64,000 bases of DNA from NCBI GenBank assembly GCA_022495005.1, contig JAGYXB010001405.1, positions 558,001-622,000 of the forward strand. The letters run 5' to 3'. The stretch comes from Rhyacophila brunnea. Taxonomy: Eukaryota; Arthropoda; Insecta; Trichoptera; Rhyacophilidae. The translations under genes and the position numbers were made by a program. Positions 37,642 through 48,590 of the stretch are shown piece after piece. The first letter of the stretch is position 1, and every line of letters begins with the position of its first letter. The notes under the pieces were generated by a model that was not told the origin of the DNA, did not search any database, and saw only the letters and a list, made by a program, of their open reading frames with translations.

Positions 37642-38399
37642 TCAATTCAATTCAATTTATTTATTTTTACATATTGTGGACATTACAAATTATAAGTTTA
37701 AGACGTTCACAACATGACATAAAAAAAGAGATAGATAGTATGTTATTAAATAGTAGAAATATGTACATACAAAAATATTAATTATATAGGTTTATGGACA
37801 CCGGATGAGTTAAGCAGACCCTATTTTAAAAAATTATAAAATAACGTCCACTTATACTCATTCTCACGTAGGTGGAATATATCAACACCCGAAGCAATTT
37901 CGTTGAACATAGTTATCACCCTCCCAATTGGCATTACCAGTGGAAGGTTGGTTCTGCACCTTGGAAGAATAAACAACTTATGTTCTCTATTTCTAAGATA
38001 GTTATCAGGGACACACAGGTCAACACTGCCCAGAATGGCAGAGTTCTCATTTATACCTCGTATAAGTCGAAAAAAATACGTAGCTAAATAAATATTTCTT
38101 TTAAATTGCAAACTGCAGTATGTAAGCATGCCTAAGAGAAAGTCAGTTGGATAAAGCCACGGATAGTATCCGTACAACCTCAAATAAAGGAGTCTCAAGA
38201 ATTTTTTCTGAACCCTCTCCACCATGAGGCCATACTTCAACTGATGCGGTGCCCAAACAATAGACCCAGTCTCAAGTCTGCTTCGAACTAAAGAATTAAA
38301 TAAAAGTTTTAATACCATAACATCCGAAAAGACCCGGGAAGTACGCATGACGAAGCCTAACATTTTAAGCGCCTTGTTACAAATTAATGGTAACGTAAA
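37642..38399 (-). mobile_element. 5'-truncated non-LTR retrotransposon
   Basis: The minus-strand element ends at its 3' side with the tandem tail TTGAATTGAATTGAAT (37642-37657 on the complement) instead of a plain poly(A). Unit A of the duplication keeps the uninterrupted site (TATCAGCATCGTAAAGG). Two more copies of the same 3' end lie at 26352-26970 and 56970-57437. Confidence 0.8.
37821..38363 (-). CDS. Non-LTR ORF2, C-terminal domain without RNase H (partial)
   Basis: This 180-codon frame is open. Early on it shows L-K-L-L-F-N-S-L-V-R-S-R-L-E and S-I-V-W-A-P, the region just after the reverse transcriptase fingers/palm, and V-E-R-V-Q-K-K-F-L-R-L-L in the thumb region. It closes with L-P-R-C-R-T-N and F-N-E-I-A. 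These phrases are typical of jockey/CR1-like LINE proteins of arthropods. The reverse transcriptase catalytic F-A-D-D region and the endonuclease are missing because the copy is 5'-truncated, so the first ATG is internal. The frame survives intact to its stop, suggesting a fairly recent copy. The clade is not certain. Confidence 0.8.
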   Translation of the reverse strand: MLGFVMRTSRVFSDVMVLKLLFNSLVRSRLETGSIVWAPHQLKYGLMVERVQKKFLRLLYLRLYGYYPWLYPTDFLLGMLTYCSLQFKRNIYLATYFFRLIRGINENSAILGSVDLCVPDNYLRNREHKLFILPRCRTNLPLVMPIGRVITMFNEIASGVDIFHLRENEYKWTLFYNFLK

Positions 38400-38661
38400 T
38401 TGTAAAGGGAAAGTTAAAGCAATTTAAGTTTATTAATAAATTAAACATATATAGGTACCTAGATAAACCCTTATGGTATTGTAACCTTACTATCATTCAA
38501 ACTGATAAAAATGTCACCAATAATAAACTGTACACATAATAATATTAATATTACCATAAACAGGTAATGTTAGATTATACGACGACATTTCAATAACAGC
38601 TGATAAAGATATTATACTCTGTTTCAATTTCTTAAGAGCATGTTTTCATAATGATTGAGTA

Positions 38662-40097
38662 TATACCTGCACTATGTAAGTCGTTAAAACGCAATGTTAT
38701 ATAGTAAGTATTTCACGATTACCGTAAATAATCTCAACTGTGTGCCGGTAATCACTTGCAAACTTTTCCTCACAAGTATATTAGCTTCACTTTAATATAC
38801 GAAGAGTTTAAATGCACTTAAACTTGCTTGAAGATAACAACAGAACTGTAAATTCTGTTGAAATCTTGATATATGGCTTAGAGCGTAAAGCGAGCATATT
38901 TTATAACCATTTATATGTTATATCTCTTTGCTGACTCGTTTGAATAATATGGAAATTGACTGCTATATTACATAGTATTATTGTGGTGTTCATAGATTTA
39001 TTTTCAAATTATTTAAACGGAAGAAAATAACGTGTTTTTACTACATTGCTTTTGTAAAAAGTTTAAATAAACTATTAGTATTTCCCTACCCTATATTATT
39101 GCGATAAATAAGAGAAGTACGATTATTTCTTACCTATATATAATAAGAAAATCAATATTTGTTAAAAAAAATAATTATTATTTAGCAATATATTCCGCTC
39201 AATGTTCTACGTTTAGGAGTATTAGCATTAAGTATTTTTAGCTGAAAAAATCTTCATATTTTATTAATAATCAATCGATCATAAATATTCCAGGTATTCG
39301 AGGTGTAAATAAAACCTACCATTTTACTATGAATATTTTATAATCCACTGAAGCTTTGGATAGGTTATAAAATGCGTTTAAAAGAATGCGCGTAGAAAAA
39401 ATATGGCAATTTATAAATGAAATTTCACCTGTAAATAAGTATTTTATTTTGCAAATGTCGACAAATGTTCTATTTTTAAGTCGCTTACACAATTTTTATA
39501 TTTAATATTGTTAAAAAATACCTTAAAATATCAAACCACTATATACGCACGTTAATGTTTTTACTATTATGTTTATTAAAATACTAAAAACTATTATGTT
39601 GGAATAAAAATCACGCAATATATTATATATGTAATATAATATTATTATGACTTACGAATTACAATGTATTATATTAGGGAGTTGGTTTTATATTAAATCT
39701 TGAAACGAAGCATAAGAAAAAATGATTATAAACATAATTTTGAAAAGAAATTTAACATCATTTGTACATAATATATATTTATTACAAAGTATACGGTTTT
39801 AGCTAATTTCACATAATTTCACGCGTTGTAGTTTTTGACATTTAAGAATAATGAAGGTTGCGTTTTGTTGCAAAGATTGCAAAATATATTTTAAAAGCCT
39901 GTAAATTAACCTATGTGGTGACCAAGTGGGCTAACTCATTCCCGTTTTGTATACATTTCAAGTCATTCCCAGAGGATGTGGTTAGCATTATACGATTCAC
40001 AGCCATATGGAAATATAGGCTAATCAATATTAAATACACCATCATGAACATCCTTATAACATTACTTGCAATTTAAAATATATAATTATATAAAACC

Positions 40098-40128
<31 letters not shown>

Positions 40129-42134
40129 TTATATATATAAACATATAAGTATTTTTGTTAAGTTATTGAATTAACCTTAATACTATTGTTATATTGACAT
40201 AAAAGTTAATTTATAATTACTGTATTATAACCGAAATGATAGTTGACAATACAAGTAAATTTGTGATATTTTATAGTTTTTTCAATTTATATACTTATTA
40301 TAATATTCATAAAACCAATAAATACAATCACTTTTCAATTCTTCCATTTTTTTACTTGTGCGATGCTGGGTATATCTGTTAGTGGTATTATATTATAATA
40401 CGAGTTGAAGTACATGGCTTTAGTAGGGTGTGAATAATAATGGTATTTAATGATGCTATCGATATCGAACCTTTTCCGATGTATTGATTTCTTGCTTTCA
40501 GTTTCTTATCACGATATCAACCAGATAATTGATTTCGAAGATTTTATTATTCAGTGTCTTTAAGTAACGACCAAAAAAAGATTTTATTCTGTCAAATATT
40601 TATAAAAGGTATTTTTTTTAAATAAATATGTATCTTAATTCCGTGTTTAGATAACTCAAAAAGGGTGAATCTTTTATTGGTAACAGCAATGTATATAATC
40701 TCTATAGTGTGAAAATTTTATTAATATCAGTAGATTTTAAAATTATAGCTTAATAAACGGAAAAAATAGACAGGAAGACACTTTATATGACAACTAATAT
40801 GTAAAATATTTTGATATATGTAAAAAGCTCAAAAAATCTACATCAAACAAGGTATAAGAAAATTTTTAGAAGTTTAGCAGTGTATTTTTTAAATTACTTA
40901 TATTTTTGTTAGATTCAACGGATGACAAAGGACGAATAATGGGAAGAAAAGAAAAATCACATTTCCTAAACAATCTACTGTAGATTAATAGATGTTTGTA
41001 AACAAATCATTTTTCCTTAGGAGCATTATTTGAAAATTTCTAAGCTAAGTGGGTATGAAAATCTATTTCATTTTCCTTTACGTGTTCTTAAAAATATTAT
41101 TGATAACAGATACCGTCTCATATTGAATTGTATTTAACCTACACGATTCTAATATTATACATTCAAAATAAGTAATTATACATACTTTTTAGAAACATTG
41201 TAACATAAACAATATATTATAAATAGTTAATAAATCAAATTATGCATCCTACACAAAAGATTGACAATGTATTAATTCAGGTACTGTTTTTTTTTAAACG
41301 TATTTACTATGTTTATTTTTTCCAAACGCATTATTCCCTCAATGCATCAAAAAAGTATTTAAATTTTAATCGAAAATTTAATTGAAAAAATCGGTTTACA
41401 GTATTTTCAATACGTGAAAAACTACGATACCTTTCCCGTGTCCGATCTGGAAAAGCGATTCGTTCATGAATATTAAAATGCCATTGTATCCCTTGTAGAG
41501 TGACATCTGTAGATTTAAATCATTTATTCACGAGAAAGGGTGATTTCCCAGTACACTGTGTAGGTTGTTGAACATACCAGCACCTTTGAATGTTTGACAA
41601 GATTGTTGATTGGGTTTTCGGTTAGAATGTTACAAACTTCTTTGCATATTTTGTGTTATCTTTTTTCTCGAATATGACTTAAAATTAATTCAATAATTAC
41701 TCACTATAAAAAGACAATCATAACGATGATTTAAAAACATTTTTAATAGTGACCATTGTGCTTGAAACGTGGTGTAATATTATGCAGCTATACAACAGAT
41801 CTTAGATCTTACCAGACCCTAAAATTCAGTCTTATAAAATCGAGGAAGTTATTGTGATTAAAAATATATTTTTTTTAATTATTTTCATTATAAACTGAAA
41901 GTATTGTTCTTTTCAACTTCTTTTCTCCTCGAAACAAAGATTGTCATACCTTCTAAATACTACAAAAAAAATTCTTCATCTATTCCTATCTTGCATCATA
42001 ATTATTGTTGCAAGGCTTTCAGGGCCATGACAAACAGTGTGTCAGAAAAATCATATAATACGACGCAAGTACATGATATAATAATGTCTTTTACTGATAC
42101 TCATCTTTTGCAATATCAAGGTATCGATTTTAAT
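38662..42134. other. AT-rich stretch with one microsatellite
   Basis: Long TA-rich sequence with chance frames only. The single clear structure is the (AT) tract listed at 40096-40140. A somewhat more complex patch near 41400-41620 shows no domain. Confidence 0.5.
40096..40140. repeat. AT dinucleotide microsatellite
   Basis: A run of TATATATA interrupted by AAA and TTT forms a self-complementary tract of about 45 bp. Confidence 0.85.
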
Positions 42135-42233
42135 GTAAGAAGATCATAATTTGGGTTTCCACAGAGTATTAATGCACTTGCTAGATTTGAGCCTGTGACC
42201 CATGACATAACAAGCCGATGCGATAGCCTCTTA
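42135..42233 (-). mobile_element. tRNA-derived SINE, family 1, internally deleted reverse copy
   Basis: On the minus strand: head GGCTATCGCATCGGCTTGTT, B-box region GGGTCACAGGCTCAAATC and GCAAGTGC, then directly ACTCTGTGGAAACCC and the end region. The central body is missing. Confidence 0.65.
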
Positions 42234-42290
42234 AAATATTCTAATAATTTCATTAGTAGTATTAAAATGAAGACATCATTCATTTAAGTT

Positions 42291-42360
42291 TGACTGCTGA
42301 CTAGACAATTACTTTTTAATTACTAAATTTAAATAGCATGCTAATTATATCGAATGGCCA
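42291..42360 (+). repeat. Dispersed repeat shared with 23862-23920
   Basis: GACTGCTGAC, TTTTTAATTAC, AATTTAAATAGCATGCTAAT and TATATCGAATGGCCA follow the order of the 23.9-kb copy. A 111-codon ORF beginning inside it (42338-42673) is not recognised and is probably chance. Confidence 0.45.
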
Positions 42361-43549
42361 CCTTCATCGTTACGCGATGGGCGCGTCTTTAGTGTTTGTG
42401 TTTAAGGTTGTCTTCCTCGCCTCGAGAACTCAAGGATCTGTGGCTCTCTTAAGACCTTCGTTATTTTGTCTATTTGTATGTAAAAATTTGACCGGATGTC
42501 TTTTTTTGGTCAGTATTTTAAATTTCTTAGGGCGGTCGAGACACACTATCGTGTCCAGGACTAACAAAGACAGTAAGATAAAACATACACTTGAACTTAT
42601 GAAACACAAGAAGAAGATACGTTATGATAATATTAAAATATTGTCCTGCCGCCTGGAAATATATGTTAGCTAAAAATAGATAGTTTTGACATGCATACTT
42701 TCTGTCTAACTTTGTAAAGTATAATAGTAATTATTACTATCTCAATAATAGACGGCTAAAAAGTAATCGTTGATCTATTTTTATTGATTTAATAAAACTG
42801 TACGTTTGCCCACTGCATTTGTTTGTAATACCACGTATTTAGGTTTTATATTAATTATACGAAAATGATAAAACAAAAATACATATTGTAAGATCTCTCT
42901 GTTGATGAATATTTGATAGTTAAAGATGAACAAATATATTTAAATAAGACAACATCTTAAAGTAGGTAATACTTCACACGGTCTGGGTGCCTAACTAGTT
43001 AAAACACAACGCGTCCAAATAATAGGGTATTTAATTAAATAGGTCATTTTGTATAATGATGGCAAACTTGGGGCACTATAACAAATAGGTTTGACAACAT
43101 AAATACCGGTAAATACGGTAAAATTTAAGGACCGGTCCCTGCACTGAATAATAAATGAATTATTTCCATTCACCCGCCTTACAAATAACACAGCGTTTAT
43201 TTTAAAGTGGTATTAGTTTCACGCCTTTCCTGGCAGTTTGGACAGTTTTCTTCAGTTCTCTGTTCGGTATTGAAATTTCACTAGAAACGGCAAACTTTTT
43301 ATATTGATCGAAAAACCTGCCGTTTTAATTCTCCTTTTTCTAGTGTAATTTTCAATTAACGAAGACCCATAATCATTTTGAATACAAATACTCTTTAGTT
43401 TATTCTTTTTCTTTTTTTACCAAATCCATTAATAGATATCGATGATGATTTTGGTACTCTTTTCCATATCCGCGTAACTTCTCAAACAATTTTAATATTT
43501 TTCAGCTATTCTTCCATCTAAAATCTTCCAAATTCATATTTTTATGTTG

Positions 43550-43745
43550 GTTCTACAATCCTCCAATATGTATGGTTTCATAACAAATTATTTTTACGAA
43601 AAATTAATGTAGGTAAGTACTAGCACAACCTATCAAGTCCATGCTTTAGCTCCAAATATACGTTGAATTTGCAAAACTTGGTATTTGAACACGAGACCCA
43701 CGACTCTACAAGCCAATATGTTACCGCTTGGCTATTGCGGGCGCA
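43550..43745 (-). mobile_element. tRNA-derived SINE, family 1, reverse copy
   Basis: On the minus strand: head GCCCGCAATAGCCAAGCGG (A-box-like), B-box region GGGTCTCGTGTTCAAATACC, body GACTTGATAGGTTGTGC and TTTTCGTAAAAATA, and an end near GGATTGTAGAACC. It is full length but diverged. Confidence 0.75.
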
Positions 43746-43988
43746 TAAAATGCTTGGGTTGTTGCATCATGTAGTCTACAAATTATCGCTTTATGGTTTT
43801 AACTTATTTGGTTATGTATTTAAACTTTTTCATAAACATAAACTCAACATTCATAATCTTTTTCATTCAGTCAATACGTTGTCGTTTAGGTATAGAGAGC
43901 CTTAATGTTTACATTGATGAATTAGTATGCCTTTTAAGTAAATGCGTTTTCGGTTGTTAAACTGTTGACGTTGTATATTTAAATAAGA

Positions 43989-44619
43989 CAGGGGGGGGCA
44001 AACTTTTTGGATGGAGGGCCAAATTCAAGAATTCAAAATGAGCAGCGAGCCGCAAGTAAAATAACATTTTAGATATACACTATTTATTATCACGAAAAAT
44101 AAGCATTACAAAAAAAATAATTAGAAGAATGAAACTGTTGTACATTTTTTAACATTTTTAAAAATTTAGGTGTTAATTTTGTAGTTGATATTCTCAAAAC
44201 TGCTTGTAAATGGGCATCGGAGATATTTGATCGTAAAATTTTTTTAATGAGGTTCATGATCGAAAATGTTTGTTCACATATATAGGTTGATCCAAAAATA
44301 ACGAACATTTTTCTTGCATTTTTGCATCTTGCAAATTTGTCTGAATTAAGGGCATTGTAAAATTTGGAGATTTCTTCACGACGATGCAATTCTCTTAAAT
44401 CAGTGTCACACTGCAGATCAATAATCTCAAATTGTATCTCTGTCGGTACACTCACTATCAATATCTATTGAAAATGGATCGCGTACTATTGTAAACAAAT
44501 TTTAAACTTTTGTCAATATTTTTTAAAAAAAATATAAAAAAGTTATTCGTAATCAGAAGTACAATTAATGATGGCGGGCTGCAAAAAAATACCCGGCGGG
44601 CCACATGCGGCCCGCCCTG
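43989..44619 (-). mobile_element. Internally deleted hAT transposon
   Basis: The ends are CAGGGGGGGGCAAACTTT at 43989 and GGCGGGCCACATGCGGCCCG...CCCTG at 44619, the GC-rich style of many animal hAT termini (CAGGGG...CCCTG). Flanking octamers AAATAAGA and CTATAAGG match at five of eight positions, consistent with a decayed 8-bp duplication. Inside is only the C-terminal end of a transposase gene, so this 631-bp copy is a deletion derivative. Confidence 0.75.
44090..44461 (-). pseudogene. hAT transposase, C-terminal dimerisation region (partial)
   Basis: The 123-codon minus-strand frame shows R-E-E-I-S-K-F-Y, then F-G-S-T-Y-I-C-E-Q-T-F-S-I-M-N (residues about 55-69), and L-R-I-S-T-T near the end. 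The C-E-x-x-F-S motif and following helix are the hAT C-terminal dimerisation domain; these phrases resemble the GTF2IRD2/ZBED group. The N-terminal BED finger and catalytic core are absent, so it cannot be an active transposase. It lies 5' truncated inside the 43989-44619 element and has the same orientation as the element. Confidence 0.85.
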
Positions 44620-44739
44620 CTATAAGGCATAGGAAAAATAATTGTTTGATTAAAAGGAAAAACCTGGATCGAGAAATAACTGTAGAAGACCCGAAAAGAC
44701 TACTATATCTTTATTCATGAGAAAACGATGAAGATAAGG

Positions 44740-45090
44740 GTAATATTATACCACGTTATATGGCGTCGGTTAGTATCTTTTCCTCTAAATCCCACGAAAT
44801 GTATGTTTTCACCTTGAATTCACTGATATACGGTTACCGCTATGCTATAACAGAGAATAGACATTATGTACGGAATTATTTAGCAGAATCGCGCACTAAA
44901 CTGAAGAACCTTTCCACGGGCAAGATTGACATATCTATCTAAGAGAATGGCGTGCAATAAATAAGTATTGGGCAATAGTCTCCGGACGGCACGGGCGTGA
45001 ATCAGGCTATTTTCATGTCGTTCATTTCCGAACCCAGAACCAGGGCCGAACGATTGTTATAAAGAACCTTTTTGTCTTGACTCGACCATT
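44740..45090. other. Lower-AT island, candidate conserved non-coding sequence
   Basis: Complex sequence (CTCCGGACGGCACGGGCGTG, TCCGAACCCAGAACCAGGGC) between AT-rich flanks. The 60-codon plus frame at 44760-44942 carries no known motif. No repeat or transposon end is visible. Confidence 0.35.
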
Positions 45091-45391
45091 CGTGTTAATA
45101 ATATGATATAACCTAATATAACTTTCATATTATATTTAGTCTAGTCTGTTGCAAACTTAGCAGAATATTGATATCAACATGATAACTCATTATCATATTA
45201 TGAAATGTCAAATCCTCCTAATCGAATTTAGAATTTTATATAGAGTAAGAAAAATAATGGAGTCGGTACGGTTTATTTTTAATATTATAAAATTAAGTTA
45301 TGTTTTATAAATAGGTACAAATTGTTTACAACAAACTATAATAATATGTAAATACCTAATAATAATATGTCAATCAAATAAACTACTTCTT

Positions 45392-45690
45392 TCATTCAAC
45401 GAATAATTTACAAGACTTGAGATTGTATCATTCTATATATCAACACATCTCAAATATCTCATGCATATACCCACTAGAAAAAAAAATAGAAAAAAATATG
45501 ACACCCGACGAGACAAATTTGCAACCGCTGGATTCGAGCCTGTGTGCTTTTTAAATTAAGCAACAGACATCCTTTTTAATTACGACAATTTTAACTAGTA
45601 GTTCTTATCAAATAGCTAAATCTCTAAACAAGATTTTTTCTAGTTAGGTGGGTATATGTATGCAAATTATGTATGTTAAATATTATGTCA
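45392..45690 (-). mobile_element. Foldback element with a tRNA-like core, family 2
   Basis: Inverted arms: ATGCATATACCCACTAGAAA at about 45461-45480 and the complement of TTTCTAGTTAGGTGGGTATA at about 45637-45656. Between them on the minus strand is a tRNA-like core: GCACACAGGCTCGAATCCAG, TGTCTCGTCGGGTGTC and a T run. Outside the arms, CATTCAACGAATAATTTACA to CATTCTATATAT (45394-45440) is the inverse of the right arm of the 12.4-kb element. Confidence 0.6.
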
Positions 45691-46639
45691 ATCGTTGGAA
45701 CATAAGATTTAAAAAAATGTTAAAAAAAATCATTGGTCAAACATTTAAAAGCAAACAATAATGTAAGATCAATCTCATCCCTTAATATAAATATAATTTT
45801 ATTATGTATTTATTTCCATCAGATAAATTTTTCCTTTGAATTTTTATTAAAACTTGATATAGGTGTTTGTTATTTTCTAATTTATCATGTTATGAGCGTC
45901 TTGAATTATATTTTTATGTACATTACATTTTTCAAATAAATAAATAAATTGCCTCCTTTTAATAAACCTATATCACCAAAGTATTTTTATTAAATCTGCT
46001 AATTAATATACATTTCTTAACTCTCAGATTTATAAATTTTAATTCCAAAATCATAGCAAAAAAAAACGATGGGAGAAGAATGTCATCGCAAACATTCATA
46101 CATACTTTTGCTTGTTATGATTGAAACATAAGGGTCTCGCAATTTTATTTAATCCTGTTCCACATAATGTATAATTTCTGTATCAACCATATACAGTATG
46201 GATCGTTCTTGTAGCACCATTAAAATATAATCGAGATTAGCAACGACCATATATTTTATTTCACTTCTAGTATTTTAATATCGATAAACAATTAATAATT
46301 GTATTAACGTAGGTGATCCTTGGCGATTTTATATTCTGATTAATTCTGAAAAATTGTGTAATGAACACACGTGTCAAATGTTTCGTTTTATTTTTAATGA
46401 AAATAAAATTCACATTTTAATTGAGGTTGACTTTAAGAAAATATAACTGCCTGCCTAATTATCCTTGCAGATATTTTAACATTAATCGAAAAGATAAGAA
46501 TTTCATTATATAAATCGTATAAATTTCTTTTCATATGGATTGAAAAAATATACCTTAATAGGGTACCTAATATATTTAAGAAGAGTGCCTCTCACATAAA
46601 CATGGCTTTAATTGGTGTAAGAAGGTTTATTTCTTAAGT

Positions 46640-47210
46640 GAATTTACTGACACACTAAATAGTTTCTCGGGGATTTGCCTGACCGCGCCCCGGCCCTGTC
46701 TTGAAGAATTCTTTCGACGCTCCTTAGGATTAAGGTGGACGAGGCTGTTTTATTGGCCTTTAAACCTGCCATAAATTGCGTCAGAAACAAAATAAGGCCA
46801 CTGCGCGTGACAGTCTCCCTGTTTTATACTCCGCGCCACGTTGATGTGGGTTGTGGTATAAAACAAAGAAAATTCGTTATGCGAGTGGGTACTTTTTTGC
46901 ATGATGTGCTGGATACCCGACCGACTGCCCCCGGGTCAGTTTATGAAAATAGTCGATGTAATGTTTGCGGGCAAAAAACTCGCGCGAGCTGAAATCCTTT
47001 CCCTTTTGTTGGGCCGTGCTACATTCTGCGGTGAAAAATAACGTTTCAAAGGGCAAGGGAGAGAGTACCGAGTTTCAATGATCAAAAACCGGTTTTTCGT
47101 GCACCCTTTCGTAATTTTAATCCGGCTTTATTCCCTGTTAATGTAATTTTCGCATTCAAAGGCTTCGCTTTATCGTAATGAAAAACGTTATGGTTAAGTT
47201 ACAGCGTAGT
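46640..47210. other. Longest lower-AT island, candidate conserved regulatory DNA
   Basis: About 570 bp of complex sequence (GACCGCGCCCCGGCCCTGTC, CGACTGCCCCCGGGTCAG, AAAACTCGCGCGAGCTG) between very AT-rich flanks. The 85-codon plus frame at 46735-46992 has no recognisable domain. Repeated CATAAA/TTTATG words (CCATAAATTGC, GTTTATGAAA) look like Hox/Caudal-type sites, though short matches are expected often. There are no transposon or tRNA features. Confidence 0.4.
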
Positions 47211-48229
47211 TATTTCAGTATAATTACAGTGTAATGGTATTGAACATATTTTATTCGTGATGGAAATTTCAGTTAACCTAATTCTATAAACACCGTATGC
47301 AATAAATAAACAAATACCAATATTTTTCGATATTTTCATAATCAAGGATAAAACTTGAGAAATACATAATATCATATAAGTATACTTACATAATAAATAT
47401 AATATAAAGTTGACTTTTAAAATATTAGTGATTTCGAAGTAAAACTCACATATAAATCCATTAATATTATTATTTTCTAATCAATTACATATTAGCCGAG
47501 ATTATCCACGACCATTTGCCATCTCTTCTATAAAATGTTAAATTGTTCTTTTATAAAAATCTTTTTACCATCATGAAAAATTTGATTAGGGCGAACTAAA
47601 ATATCACTGACATTTCAAAATTTTCAATAATTTATTTATATCCCAAAAATAAACATTTGTAAGATAATGAACAATTCACAAAAAAAAAACTCTTAGCATG
47701 ACCTAAAATTAAATATATTGTACTGTTAAAGATATTTCATAATATAATTGTATTAATTTTTCCCTCACAAAATGAATGGAGTTAACTTAAGGTTGTTGTT
47801 TACCAAGTATTATATTTTTACAGTTTCCTACAAAGAATGTTTTCTCTATATTTAAAAACAAAGATATTTATATAAATAGTTGCTGGAAATACATAACCCT
47901 AAAAGCATCTGAAATCAATGTAAGATGTCATTTAAGTCAGGACTTAGTGTTTTATTTTGGTTATACCCAAACGTTTATAGTTTTTTTTTATAACAGCCTG
48001 TATAAAAATAATCTAACTACACTATATGTGCCAATCAGCTAATATGGACTTAAATATATTTGATTTAAGAGGGTGGATTTATTCTGCATTAGAATAAAAT
48101 AAAATTATATATACGATGCATGAGAAACTAATAGATGCAAAATGACAAAGCAAAATATTTAGTTTAATAAGTTTATTCCCAAGTGTACTTATTAATATTG
48201 AAATTATAATTTTAATTTTCCCCTAATTT
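47211..48229. other. AT-rich stretch, nothing recognised
   Basis: Low-complexity TA-rich DNA without ORFs or repeats worth naming. Confidence 0.5.
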
Positions 48230-48590
48230 TTTTACGCGTCATGTTCACGTCTTGTTCGAAACAAATTTTAAAATACCATGTATTCGCTTTTATTAATTTT
48301 TACCATAAAGTACGCAAAAAACCTAAAATATTCCCATTAATTCGCAATTACAGTGCGGTGTATACGTAGTATACGCACACAGGCGCGGCGTGTTCGCAGT
48401 TTCCTCATTGTTATTCCTAATATTCCCACGGCGCTCTCGATAAAGCCAGGATCTTCGGTAAATTTATTTATTTATCCAACTTTGCCTAACGTTTTCAACT
48501 TTCCCCTGGACCGACGGCAACTTTTGCGTTCAACTTTGCCTGAAAAAATCTCCCCCTCCCCATCATGAGAAAATCAAGATGTGGTCGTGT
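48230..48590. other. Lower-AT island, candidate conserved non-coding sequence
   Basis: It includes CACACAGGCGCGGCGTGTTC and two CAACTTT(G)CC words (near 48478 and 48531), with ATTAATTCGCAATTA at the left. The 71-codon plus frame is rich in Pro and Ser with no known motif. Confidence 0.35.

Larger units (their letters stand above)
37520..38661. repeat. Tandem duplication, unit B (carries the non-LTR insert)
   Basis: It starts ATAAGGCGTGAAATCAAGAG-like sequence directly after unit A and ends CATAATGATTGAGTATA. The right part TTATACGACGACATTTCAAT aligns with unit A. Unit B is longer because of the retrotransposon at 37642-38399. Divergence of roughly one in five to ten bases suggests an old duplication. 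Confidence 0.8.

Noticed and set aside
40078..40150. TA-rich tract as a centromere or replication origin signal
   Set aside because: It is a single short AT microsatellite, common in AT-rich insect DNA.
42338..42673. 111-codon plus-strand ORF
   Set aside because: It starts inside a dispersed repeat, changes composition part-way, and shows no known motif; best explained as chance.
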